Part shown: positions 10,292 to 20,014 of the stretch, one piece after another | Layout: every line of letters starts with the position of its first letter | Numbering within the stretch: position 1 is the first letter of the stretch | Assembly: GCA_027923505.1 (NCBI GenBank) | Contig: BROI01000010.1 | Span: 620,001-684,000, forward strand | DNA from: Mayamaea pseudoterrestris | Taxonomy: Eukaryota; Bacillariophyta; Bacillariophyceae; Sellaphorales; Sellaphoraceae | Length of the DNA stretch: 64,000 bases | Direction: 5' to 3' | Position numbers and translations under genes: made by a program | Notes under the pieces: generated by a model | What the model was told of the DNA's origin: nothing | The model's input: the letters and a program-made list of their open reading frames with translations, nothing else | The model's database searches: none

Positions 10292-11785
10292 TTACGCATC
10301 CAACTTCATGGCATTCTCAGGCTTGCTTTCGGTGGTGTCTTCACACTCCAGCTGCTCCTCCCAACTTTCGATAAGACTGCGCATAATCGCATCTTGCTCA
10401 CGCCTCAGATTGATGCACTCGCGCAATAGGTTGGAAGTCACGTGGGCAGGAATGCGCGTGCAGGTTTGGCACCAGCCGGACGTTTCACACACTTCATCGC
10501 CCGTTTGAAGGCTTGGTACAAAGAAACCACATCGCACGCACATGTCGCCCTCCGTTCCTTTGCGAAAGGGCCCAAACCGGTTACGCCCGCGACCCATATT
10601 GCCACCAAGGACACTCTGCGCAGCCAAAATACCGATACCGGAATGCATATCCCAAAGCTTGGCAGCTCGGCCTGTGGTGTGATATCTGTGTGAGTCAAGC
10701 AGCAAATAATCCAATTCGAAACCACCAACAACAACAACTTACCCTCCAGTGCATCAGGAAAACTACGCATGCGATCCACTCGAATGGCTTCCTTAAAATC
10801 ATTTGTGCTGCTCAGCCGCAAGCGGTGTTCGTCCTCTCGCTCAAACTGCCGTCGCAAATTGTGGAATCGATTTTTGATCCCGTTATCGGTTCGTCCGGGT
10901 ATGACTTTTGACATTTTCGCCCAATGACTACCCATAGAGTTGTACAGATGAAATATCATGGCATCTTCCAGGGCATTCCAGTCTGTCACTTTTAATCGTG
11001 GATTGAGGTGGTTGACGTATCGCTCGCGACACTGTTTCCCTGTCCGACCTGGAAGAGACAGCGCCACAATGCTCCATTTCATGGGCATTCGCATTTTCTT
11101 TACAATACTCAAAAGTAGGGCGTCTTCCTCCTTGGTCCAGGCCTTTGGACCACTCTTGCGCCCTTTGTCACTCGTATCGCCATAGTCACTTCCCTTGTCA
11201 CCAGCTGGGTACATGTATCCGGGCGGAAACAATCCATACGGCGGCGGCATGCCAGGAGGACCTCCATAGTAGCCGGGATAGCCAGGGAGTGGATATGCTC
11301 CGTATGGACCAGAAGGCATCTCTGCCATTGGCTTGTGCTCAGACTTGTCGGGCGACGATCCATGATCCATCGCCCGATGACCAGGTGACGCGCCATCTCC
11401 AGGAGCAGAACCTGGACCCGTTTCTCCAATTTTTACCCATTCAGAATCACCGTCAGGATAAATAAGCAAGTGTTCTCCAGAGTTTTCGTCAAATCGATCG
11501 ACCGTCCCAGTGTACCATGTTCCGTCAACGGGCCAAAACACTCGCACCTTCTTGCCAATCATGCAGTGATCGCAGAATCTACCATATAGTTGAGAAATAT
11601 CTGATTTGAGAATGTTCACATCGAACCTATATAATTCTTGTTACTCACTTTGGTTTAGTTGGTCCAGGATGCGCCTTCAATGCGTCGGGATCATCGCAGG
11701 CAAGCAATGGAACACCTGACTTCCCGCATTGTAAGCATAAATCAGCTACGCCTGAGGAGGTACCGTGCTCGGCCATGGATGGCAT
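10292..11785 (-). CDS. R2R3-MYB protein with Tudor-like domain
   Basis: Three exons, 11785-11649, 11578-10743 and 10671-10292, joined by GT-AG introns in matching phases, give about 450 residues. Exon 1 has a CLQC pair that continues into FCDHC at the start of exon 2, which looks like a small zinc knuckle. A Tudor/PWWP-like barrel follows (KKVRVFWPVDGTWYTGTV to EWVKIGE). A Pro/Gly/Tyr-rich linker leads to two MYB repeats: AWTKEEDALLLSIV with CRERYVNHL, then WNALEDAMIFHLYNSMGSHW with GRTDNGIKNRFHNL, the DNA-contact helices of R2R3-MYB. Exon 3 carries another Cys set (CVRC, then WCQTC). It is a nuclear regulator by inference; the domain mix suggests a chromatin-reading MYB. The exon 3 acceptor was chosen because it keeps the frame that holds the Cys pairs. 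Confidence 0.82.
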
Positions 11786-12235
11786 GCTCTTGTTGTCGTA
11801 AAAGTAACAATAATTTTGCTTTGGAATTCAAATGCGGCTCAACTGCTCGTTGCGATGCTTGTGGAAGCCGTTGAGAATGTGCAACGTCATGGCCGACATG
11901 GGAGATGAGCTAAAATTGGTCGTACTGGTACTTGCGAAGCTCCGTTTCCTGGCGCTGGCGCGTCATTTTGATGATACGCGAAAGAATGGCATACGTCATC
12001 TCACGACTGGCCTCCTTGCAATTCATTGGCCAGTGGGGCGACGAAACGCATCGTAGATGAGTCATTTTCATTGGAAGGGCAATGCTCGAATCTATCCGAT
12101 AGCGGCTCGTCATGCGAATTTCCGCGACACCATGAAGGAGTGCGGTCGAACCTCCTCGTATAGGACCGCTTGATAGACATACGAGGCCTTCCGGCACAGT
12201 CGTTATTGCAAGCCATCAATTCTCATAGCTTAATC
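11786..12235. promoter_or_regulatory. Divergent intergenic with a weak small ORF
   Basis: 450 bp between the MYB gene and the StrG-like gene. Two overlapping minus-strand open frames (within 11910-12219, 72 and 95 residues) end near each other but have no recognisable domain and no convincing splice joining them. I treat the stretch as the shared promoter region. Confidence 0.3.
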
Positions 12236-13438
12236 ATGCTTTCAGTGGATGCACGGAATCTCCAAATCCAGGCCGAGCCACCGGGAACGTCAGTGGCAGC
12301 GCCGTCCGTGGAGTCGCTCTACAACGGCAGTCTTGGCAATGGCTGTTTCATTGGAGTTGGCTTCACTGTCAGTCGAGCCAAGTCCCTCTTTTCTATTGCG
12401 TCTCTTGCTCCCATCAATTTGGTTGTCGCCGACAAAAACAATGATTCATTGTCGACGATTTCCGACCTTCCAAAGCATTACCGCAGCGATTCGTCTCGAC
12501 GCGACACTTGGAACATGGAGACTTTTGACTTTCGGGAAACGTTCGAATCTCTTGTACGGAATGCACGAGATGCCCGACAACGGAGCCATAAGTTTGAGAA
12601 TCCGGACATGCATTTATCCATTGCTGCGCACACAGGCGTCCCATATATGGAGCTTCGTCGTGAGCGACCATTTGTGTTCGACGAGCATACGCATCCTCTC
12701 CACGCAACACTCGCTGAAACGCTGCGCGTCGACTGTCTAACGGAACTGCATAAACATCACGAAAGTGATATATTAGAGCCACTCCTCGATCCCATGAAAC
12801 GTCGAATCTTTCATGCAACCTACGACTCTTTTGTGACAAACTTTATTTTGCCGCTCTGTCACTCGCTGGCGATTGCCAAGGATGTTCTTCATATCTACTC
12901 GTCCGACAAGATTTACTACAAATATCAAGCCTTTCCAAATATTCGCATTGTTCGACCAGGAGAAAAGCCTTCTCGGCCGACATGCGGTCTTGCGGATGGC
13001 TACTCAATTGCGTCGTTGCAATTTCACGTTCCACTTACTCCGGCCGTTGGATCTAATGCGCTTTACACGGAGTCTTATCAAGGACGCGAGGACTGGCACC
13101 CGCTGAATGCCAAATCTTTCGGTATTGGATATATGTTCGATGGCACCCAGTGCTTGCACTTTGATTTGGGAAATACGACTGAGCAGACGCGCGTGGCGCT
13201 CGACTTTCGAGTCATGATCTATCGGGACGAATCACAGCAAGCAACCGCCTTGATGAATCCTCGCATCAATGACTTTCCTACGATACAGCAGATGCAGGAT
13301 CGTTTTTTAACTATGGATCCAAAGTATTACGACGAAGCCGTCATTGATCCTTCGCGATCGGACATTGTCGTCAAAACAAATCTATCGGATCAATTACACG
13401 AGCCAAGCGTTCTGTTAGGTGCACCATTTGCTGCGTAA
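12236..13438 (+). CDS. StrG-like / 2-oxoglutarate-oxygenase-fold protein
   Basis: A single-exon gene of 400 residues from the first ATG in frame. The C-terminal half (about 225-340) follows the double-stranded beta-helix pattern of the StrG-type family: FPNIRIVRPGEK, a block ending FHVPLTPAVGSN, then TESYQGREDWHP, CLHFDLGNTTEQTR and ALDFRV. In that family a metal-binding H-x-D normally stands before the VPLT block; here the corresponding stretch reads LADGYS, with no His. The distal His (LHFD) and the Arg that would hold the co-substrate are present. The enzyme may therefore be inactive or use another ligand. The N-terminal 200 residues are unknown, with a helical region rich in charged residues. 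Confidence 0.5.
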   Translation: MLSVDARNLQIQAEPPGTSVAAPSVESLYNGSLGNGCFIGVGFTVSRAKSLFSIASLAPINLVVADKNNDSLSTISDLPKHYRSDSSRRDTWNMETFDFRETFESLVRNARDARQRSHKFENPDMHLSIAAHTGVPYMELRRERPFVFDEHTHPLHATLAETLRVDCLTELHKHHESDILEPLLDPMKRRIFHATYDSFVTNFILPLCHSLAIAKDVLHIYSSDKIYYKYQAFPNIRIVRPGEKPSRPTCGLADGYSIASLQFHVPLTPAVGSNALYTESYQGREDWHPLNAKSFGIGYMFDGTQCLHFDLGNTTEQTRVALDFRVMIYRDESQQATALMNPRINDFPTIQQMQDRFLTMDPKYYDEAVIDPSRSDIVVKTNLSDQLHEPSVLLGAPFAA

Positions 13439-13568
13439 ACTAAGTATTAAATTATCATATCCACTATATTTGCATGTCTATCGCGTTCAGCTTGGCCAAT
13501 ATGCACGTATCTTCATTCTCAACTGTTATAATGCAATACTCTATGCAATATCAGTATAGTATTTCATG

Positions 13569-14678
13569 TCAGCGGCTTAGTAGCTTCAGAGTCTTGTCCG
13601 GCCATCCATACGCCTTTTTGTGACGTTCAAAGAGGCGCATTAGCTCATCGCAAAATTGTTGATGCATTTGATCGACTTTCTCCTCATCATTGCCTCCTCG
13701 TGTTGGAGGGTGAACTGGATGCCCAATAACATATAAGAGCCTCTGACGAAACGGAATTGGCAAACCATACTTGCCAAAGAACAAGCAAAGACTAACTCTA
13801 ATCATCAATGAAAGTCGCTCCAACGCATTTAAATGTAATCGCTTGAAGAATTTGCTGCTACCGAAACAATAAATTGGAATGACTGGTACGTTGTGCTTCA
13901 ATGCCATTCGTAGGAACCCTTTGCGAACAATTGCATACTCTTCGTCAGGTTTGGTATTTGCTTTTGGGTAACCTTCAAATATTTCGGCAATGCCTCCTGG
14001 TACAATACCAATTCTACAACCTTCGCTCAGGGCTTGGTCAACCGAATTTCGTGAGGCATCAATCGAAGATAGCCAATGAAGAAGGGTTCTGACGATGGGA
14101 AGTAGATTAGTAGCCGTCGCTATAACGGGTTGAAAGACTCCAAACGCTGATTTAGATATGTTGGGTAGCGCACCAAAGGCAAAGGCGAACGGAAATATGC
14201 CATGAGGCACAAACGCTAGGATCGATTGTTGGTCAGGAACCAGCAGCTGCCGCGATCCGTGACCGTCGTCTGCAACCACTTTCATCGCAATATACCGAAG
14301 CCACGCATCCCAGAGCCGCCATTTCCGCACATGAAGTAGTCGACCCACGCGAGGCGATCGATGTGGACCCCAAATCATGACGGCAATGGACGTGCATATC
14401 AGGCTAGCATATAGTCTTCGTCGTTTCCTGTCTTCTAAAGGAATTGCACGATATTGTTTCCACGCAATATAGTAGGCATATGGCACCCATGCGACGGCGC
14501 CAACCACAAAGAGGCTTGATCCAGCAACAAGCAATCGATCTGATAGGGAAAGTTGACCTTCGAACGTTTGGAGAATCACTCGCGATTCAGGAGGGTGCTG
14601 CGGATACACTGTCGGAAGATGACGTGAACTGAAATATTGATATTCGGTTTTGCTTGACGGTGAGTTTGCTGAGGACAT
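13569..14678 (-). CDS. DGAT2: Diacylglycerol O-acyltransferase, type 2
   Basis: A 369-residue ER-membrane enzyme of triacylglycerol synthesis, transferring an acyl group from acyl-CoA to diacylglycerol. Two hydrophobic segments (about residues 50-72 and 90-105) form the usual N-terminal hairpin. The acyltransferase core shows FVPHGIFPFAFAF, where most DGAT2s have HPHG or EPHG, so the first position of that motif is Val157. Downstream blocks are GIVPGGIAEIFE, RKGFLRMALKHNVPVIPIY with FG, and a late VIGHPV. These are the standard DGAT2 blocks in standard order and the length is normal. Phe-Gly after PVIPIY and the PGG-AE block make DGAT2 more likely than MGAT, though the split between them is not sharp. 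Confidence 0.88.
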   Translation of the reverse strand: MSSANSPSSKTEYQYFSSRHLPTVYPQHPPESRVILQTFEGQLSLSDRLLVAGSSLFVVGAVAWVPYAYYIAWKQYRAIPLEDRKRRRLYASLICTSIAVMIWGPHRSPRVGRLLHVRKWRLWDAWLRYIAMKVVADDGHGSRQLLVPDQQSILAFVPHGIFPFAFAFGALPNISKSAFGVFQPVIATATNLLPIVRTLLHWLSSIDASRNSVDQALSEGCRIGIVPGGIAEIFEGYPKANTKPDEEYAIVRKGFLRMALKHNVPVIPIYCFGSSKFFKRLHLNALERLSLMIRVSLCLFFGKYGLPIPFRQRLLYVIGHPVHPPTRGGNDEEKVDQMHQQFCDELMRLFERHKKAYGWPDKTLKLLSR

Positions 14679-15151
14679 GATAGAGAGTTTTGGTAGGTCT
14701 GTCGTGCGGACAGCGGATTATGTGCACGTTTTCGCATTTTGTGGATTTGTTGTTGTCGTCACTGCGGCCCTCCATTCTCGCGGTTGGGGAGTATTCATCA
14801 TGACCAGGCTGAAATATTTAACCCTTCCTTTTTCATGAAATTATTTGATCACAGCTCCGGGTTAGTTGAACGAATCCAAAGAAGTTCAATCCATCCCTTG
14901 CGATCATTTTTTTTGACATGCGACAAGTTGGACTGTACTCTGTACGCTAAATCTAAAGCAATCTAAATCACTCAAGATTGCATTATGCATTTGTAGACAC
15001 GAAGGAGTGTCCTGTATTGCACATTGACTTGGAAATTTAGCTGTCGGAGAGAAACAATTTTATACACTCGACTGCTCTGCTCACCAGCAGTAATCAGAAA
15101 TTAGAACGCGCAATCACCAATCAGTCGGACGAAATAGTGAATTTGCTTCAC
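14679..15151. promoter_or_regulatory. Divergent intergenic DGAT2 / OB-fold gene
   Basis: 473 bp between two divergent genes. Short open frames show no domain. The part near 14930-15060 is AT-rich. Nothing else stands out. Confidence 0.3.
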
Positions 15152-16543
15152 ATGTCTGCAACATTGATGTTTCCGACATCTCCTGCCCTCATCCCATCAG
15201 TTTTGAGTAACGGAAATCATCCGCCCGTCCAGCTGCGTCGAGCGAACTACATTCATGTGTCGGATCTTACCAATGCATACAACATGGATCACGCACGCCT
15301 CGATGAAGAACTTGCTCGCGTCAAGGCGCAACAAGTACAGCAAAAACAACGAGCGAGCAATTCAAAGATGGATGCATCCTCGTCATCATCGTCGACTTCG
15401 GGTGTACCGACGGAGCTGACAACCAGTCATGCACAGCGGCGCCTGCAGCCGCCTCGGTCAGGGTATAATCTTTGTGTGTAAGTTGAGTATTTGTTTGAGC
15501 AGTTGATATGCCAATTGACTAAATTTCTAAGTATGACTTCCATATCACATTTCAGGCTAGTTGGTCAAGTCAAAATCGTGGTAGACAAGTCAAGGGTCGA
15601 CGGATCACGAGTAAGACTCGCCGAAGTCGAGGTCGGGGATGAGACGGGCGTCGTATCGTTACGGGCTCGGGACGATCAGATTGACATGCTGCGGCAATTA
15701 TCAGACAAACAGGGGACGGTGGTTCTTCGAAATTGCACTCTAGAACTCTATCAGGGCAAACACATTCGCCTGGCAGTGACAAAATGGGGAAAGTTGTGTG
15801 TCTATCCCGATCAGATTGCAAGTACTCCGCCACCGCCCAGCAAAATTAATCGAGACCGAAATTTTTCACTCATTGATCTCACAGTAGTCGCGAGTGAGCT
15901 AGTTGGCAACGAACAATATACATACTCGCAAAACCAACAAGCGTCACCGGACTCGGACCAGCCGTCTCCTTTGTCGGGGCCGAGAACTCCGCAATACAAT
16001 AACTATAGACCTCACCATCGTCACCAAAAGGGTGGGAGACGACCACCGACATACAGCAAAACAGGGGGAAACAGCCCTGGGTATACAGAACACTACTCAG
16101 ATCATCAAGGCTTAAATTATGGGGTACCAACGTACCATCAAATGGCAGCAATGCAAGGTTACGCAGAAGTGTCGCCTTACTCTTATGGACAATCAGAAAG
16201 CCTTACCACTTCGCAGCACCAGGTAGTGTACCACCGCCAACATTATCAAATGCAACGGCAGCATCAGAGACAGCTTCAACACATGTATTCATCATCCTCG
16301 GAGCACCAGAGGCAACAAGGTATTCCGCAGTCTCCTAACTTGACTCCTGGATTTGATCAGACCACTACTTTCGATTCCTTTGGCGTCGCCGCCATTGGAC
16401 TTTTGTCCGATAACTACATGTCGAGTCCATTCGCCGTGTCAAATCCATCACCAACCTCACGCTTGATTCCTGGTTCCACTCCTCCAAGTCCGGGCATGAA
16501 CCCAAAAGCAACGACATACGACTATGACTACAATAAAAAATAG
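15152..16543 (+). CDS. OB-fold single-stranded nucleic acid binding protein (SOSS-B-like)
   Basis: Exons 15152-15477 and 15556-16543 join across a 78-bp GT-AG intron in phase 2 to give 437 residues. Exon 1 is a disordered leader (Ser-rich, with an RVKAQQVQQKQ helix). Exon 2 opens with an OB fold: LVGQVKIVVDKSRVDG, LAEVEVGDETGVVSLRARD, GTVVLRNCTLELYQGKHI and LAVTKWGKLCV, the same order of strands as the plant OB-fold proteins and SOSS-B/hSSB1. The remainder is long, low-complexity and rich in Gln, His, Tyr and Ser, which could favour condensates or protein contacts. A role in ssDNA binding and DNA-damage response is inferred from the family. The 3' end faces the GTPase gene 76 bp away. Confidence 0.72.
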
Positions 16544-16619
16544 TAGACTTTTAAATTTTTTAACCAACAAACAATGAATGGCGTGTGTCTGAGAAATAGC
16601 GAGCATATTAATAAATGAA

Positions 16620-17720
16620 TTACCACTTCCGGCATAGTCGATACCAACAAAACCAGCGGCAACGATCATCATTAGTCGCGTATCTCTGATGCAAATCAAG
16701 TTTCTTATGATAGCGCAACGGCGTCGTTTCTGAGACTGCCGCAGTGTCGACTTGTGGATGCTGGTCTTTAAGCCATTCCTCTTCTCGTAGTCGCTTCGTC
16801 TCCAAGGCCAGTCGAACCAAGACAAAAATCACCTCCTCGACGCCCTCCCCGGTAGCGGCGCTCGCATCCATGTGAAGCAAATCGTTGCGTCCACACCAAA
16901 GCACAACCATATCGCGATCAGGGTGCGAGCCGTCCTCTGAGCTAAGCAAACTATCCAAGTAGCTCCAATCTGTCGTCCAATTTTCGCGGTCTGCCAAGTA
17001 GCTAGCAATCTCCATTCGTCGCGTATTTTGTCGCGATGCAGTCTGATCGGGAATGTTGTCCCCAAAAAACTCCGTTTTAGATACTTGATATTCATATTGA
17101 TAATTTTGGCCAGCCCAAGCCTTGTCTTGCAGACCAAGAATACTTCGTCGTTTGTGTGTCGCTGGTAGTTGTCCGTTGCCTGTCTGCCGAGCTTGGTGCA
17201 GCAAATCCATCTTTGTCCCCACAATCAAGATTGGCTGTCTGGTGCTGGAACAGTTAGTCGTCTTCTTTATAAGATGTTCCAAATCAGCATACCATTTGAG
17301 TAGCTGCTTGAAGGATGTGGACGAGGTCACATCGTAGACTAGCATGTAAGCATCCGCTTGTCGTAGAAACGATTCTTGAAGTGACGGTAGTTGTCGCTGT
17401 TGCTGACCGCCAGGACGTTTAGCATCTAATCTTTCTCTACCCGGCGTGTCCCACAACTGAAGACTGATAATAATTTCATTGTCGGGTGAAGTCGTGTGGT
17501 CGCTTGGATATTTGAGGCGCTTGGTGTACCAATCGCTTCCTAATGTCGGAACTCGATTGCCCTCGAAATTTCCATAGAAGTATCTTCGCAGTAATGAAGT
17601 CTTTCCTGCACTTGAAGCACCGAGTACGAGGCATTTGAGCTTGATTGCCGGCTGTGTCGGCGGCAGTTGTCGATTTCGAAATGGGACAGGCGGTCGATTG
17701 TTTGGTGTTGCCAAATACAT
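16620..17720 (-). CDS. Atypical Ras/Rab-like small GTPase with insertions
   Basis: A 366-residue protein built around a P-loop GTPase: GASSAGKTS (G1, about 34-42), a Thr in the switch I region (VPTLGSDW), WDTPGRERL (G3), GTKMDL (G4) and ASAATGEGVEE (G5). It is nearly twice the size of a normal Ras-family protein. The extra length lies between G3 and the next strand (a Gln/Arg-rich loop), between G4 and G5 (roughly 100 residues, including a Trp-rich part) and at the C terminus. It ends in an aromatic, Cys-containing stretch (RCRWFCWYRLCRKW) and has no CaaX box, though two or three Cys near the end could be lipidated. The family is clear; the subfamily is not. Confidence 0.78.
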   Translation of the reverse strand: MYLATPNNRPPVPFRNRQLPPTQPAIKLKCLVLGASSAGKTSLLRRYFYGNFEGNRVPTLGSDWYTKRLKYPSDHTTSPDNEIIISLQLWDTPGRERLDAKRPGGQQQRQLPSLQESFLRQADAYMLVYDVTSSTSFKQLLKWYADLEHLIKKTTNCSSTRQPILIVGTKMDLLHQARQTGNGQLPATHKRRSILGLQDKAWAGQNYQYEYQVSKTEFFGDNIPDQTASRQNTRRMEIASYLADRENWTTDWSYLDSLLSSEDGSHPDRDMVVLWCGRNDLLHMDASAATGEGVEEVIFVLVRLALETKRLREEEWLKDQHPQVDTAAVSETTPLRYHKKLDLHQRYATNDDRCRWFCWYRLCRKW

Positions 17721-18051
17721 GATTGCTTACTGTTAATGCTGATCCAAGTTTCTAAGCTAAAGGCCCTATACTCCAGCTGTGCGCACGTGAGATGCGAGAC
17801 AATCGGGTGACGACATCGGCGATCAGATGATAATTGTTGCTGTTGCTGTCAGATGGGTCATGGAAGCGCCATTTCCAAAATCGTCGTGAAGAAGAAAGGT
17901 CGGTCCGGTACTGAATGAGAACCGATATGACATTCAACAGTCGAACCCAAGAAAACGAAACGTGATGGCAAGACGGCGGCAAAGGCCATGAGAACCTCGC
18001 CCGCACTCGCTAGCCAATGCATTCATACAGTACATAGATTGGAGGAATATA
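17721..18051. promoter_or_regulatory. Divergent promoter region, GTPase / BRAP2
   Basis: 331 bp between divergent start codons; presumably both promoters. No open frame or motif that I can support. Confidence 0.35.
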
Positions 18052-19866
18052 ATGCGCGCCTTCCTATCACTTGAGGTTGGTCTTTCGGATGCCGCAGACT
18101 TTGAAACTTTGGACGAGCTTCGCAGATCTGACAGCGTCTGTTTAGCACGAGTCGGCAATCTGCGCCTTTCGGTGACTCGTCAATCAAGTTCAAGCAACGA
18201 TCAGTCAACGCTGGTGGGAGCTGTCTTTGTACCGAGAAAGCTGATGCAAAGGACTCTAGATCGAATAGCCACTAGTTGCGCTGGGAATGTTTTGAGTCAA
18301 CAAATTGTTGATTGGAACGAAGCGGCAAACAAGTCATCTAAATCAGCTATGACATTTCCATTAGCGGAACCTTCTGGCTATTCCTCCAAATTTCTGGCTT
18401 TTGCTCATCCAGAACTTGGCAAAGAGCAAGTTCTATGTTTTCTGTCGTTTGATAGCGACCAACATTCACCTGCTGATGTTGTGCTCTTTGATTTGTCGAA
18501 AGCGTCCCCTCAACGAATACATGACATTTTGGATGCGACGAATGGCAAAGCGATTCATGATGACGCATCAGTCCAAAACAATTTATTGCTAAAGGTTCTC
18601 GTCCTTTCGAATGTATACTTTTGTAAGCAACAACAGAAACGCCCTGATGCACCAAAGGGCTTCGATGTTCCGATATGTCCAATTTGCATTCATCGAATCG
18701 AACCCGCTCGCATCGGACTGCCAAAACCAAAAAATGTCGATGTATGTTCCAAATTTTGTCCAACGCCACACATTATTAATGATGGGAAGACTTTCAATGA
18801 CAATATCTGTTTAAAGCAGCAGCTATTACGTCCTTGGCCTGCGCCGTCGAAATGCGCATGCTGTTCGAACATAGGTTCATACTGGAGCCATACGCCGGCA
18901 GATAGGGAAACTGAAACGGCGAGTGGCCGGATTGCTGAGCTGGCGGATATGTTTTGTTACAAATGTCCAATGCAAGAAACTCTTTGGGTGTGTCTGACGT
19001 GTGGATTCATTGGCTGTGGTCGGTACTCCAACAAGCATGCTGCCGAGCATTTTATCGAAACAAACCATCCTTACTCGCTTGAGCTAGCAACTCTACGTAT
19101 ATGGGACTACGTTGAAAGTGAGTATGCTCATCGCACGGATTTATTGGAGTGTCCTTCGTCGCCGCCATTGCTGCATCCTTTTCGGAGCCTTGCGGCATTG
19201 TCTGCTGCGCGACCGTCAAGGAGACTGAACGGCGATGATGGGTACGCCTCAACAGATCCTTTTGGTAATTTTAGTGCGCTACGCAGCAGCGCTTTCTATG
19301 CAAGTGCAATTGAGGAAAAGACACCAAAAAAGACAAGTATGATTGGAGAGGAATATGAAACGATGCTTCAGAGTGCGCTGGATGATCAGGCTCAACACTT
19401 TGAGGCCGAAATCACTAGGCTTCGAGCTCAACTGACGGCGGAGCGAGTAGACGCGTCGCAAATGACGGAAAATGAGCGAAGGGTAATCACGGACTTGCAG
19501 AGGGATATTAGTCTACTTCGGTCAAACATTGATTCCGCCGCGAGAAATGTAGTTCTGGCCCAGTCCCAGGAAGCAAGGCAGAGGGCTACGTCGCATAAAT
19601 TGGTTCGAGAGCAGCAAGTCGTGCAAGACTTAATCGTCAGGATAAAAGAGGAGATGGCAGTGGAGCTGAACATTGGTAGGCGGCGAACGGATGAAATGGA
19701 GTCACAAATTGCCGACTTGACGGCGAATCAACGAATGCGCCATCAGTTTTCCCAAAATGACGAGCTGCTTAATGCGCAGCTCTTTGGAACTCCAACTGTG
19801 GACCCTGAAGCGAAAGAAAGCTTCAAAAAACTTGGAAAGAAATCTAGGCGGTTGTTGAAAAGATAG
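18052..19866 (+). CDS. BRAP: BRCA1-associated protein 2 homologue (RING plus UBP zinc finger)
   Basis: A single-exon gene of 604 residues. Domain order matches BRAP2/IMP, a ubiquitin ligase that restrains Ras-MAPK signalling and binds nuclear localisation signals: a divergent RRM-like N-terminal part, a RING region, a UBP-type zinc finger and a long coiled coil. The UBP finger is very clear (CYKCPMQETLWVCLTCGFIGCGRY, then HAAEHFIETNHPYSLEL and WDYV). The RING is stretched: CPICIHRIEP is followed by a long gap, then CSKFCPTPH and finally CACC, so its Cys/His spacing is not standard and ligase activity is uncertain. The coiled coil runs from about residue 440 to 560. The C terminus is Lys/Arg-rich. 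Confidence 0.87.
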   Translation: MRAFLSLEVGLSDAADFETLDELRRSDSVCLARVGNLRLSVTRQSSSSNDQSTLVGAVFVPRKLMQRTLDRIATSCAGNVLSQQIVDWNEAANKSSKSAMTFPLAEPSGYSSKFLAFAHPELGKEQVLCFLSFDSDQHSPADVVLFDLSKASPQRIHDILDATNGKAIHDDASVQNNLLLKVLVLSNVYFCKQQQKRPDAPKGFDVPICPICIHRIEPARIGLPKPKNVDVCSKFCPTPHIINDGKTFNDNICLKQQLLRPWPAPSKCACCSNIGSYWSHTPADRETETASGRIAELADMFCYKCPMQETLWVCLTCGFIGCGRYSNKHAAEHFIETNHPYSLELATLRIWDYVESEYAHRTDLLECPSSPPLLHPFRSLAALSAARPSRRLNGDDGYASTDPFGNFSALRSSAFYASAIEEKTPKKTSMIGEEYETMLQSALDDQAQHFEAEITRLRAQLTAERVDASQMTENERRVITDLQRDISLLRSNIDSAARNVVLAQSQEARQRATSHKLVREQQVVQDLIVRIKEEMAVELNIGRRRTDEMESQIADLTANQRMRHQFSQNDELLNAQLFGTPTVDPEAKESFKKLGKKSRRLLKR

Positions 19867-20014
19867 TAAAAGAGTGCTTGTAAAAAACTTTCAGTGCAGT
19901 GTTAAGTTTCTAGTAGGTATGTTTTGAAAATCGCTGAACAACCGGTATTACACGACGCAAATCAGTTGCAAATGTGCACGCGTATAAAGTCTGACATAAC
20001 AAAGTATGCCTTCG

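Noticed and set aside
11910-12219. Possible small minus-strand gene upstream of the MYB gene
   Set aside because: Two overlapping frames with no domain and no splice that would join them convincingly; left as intergenic.
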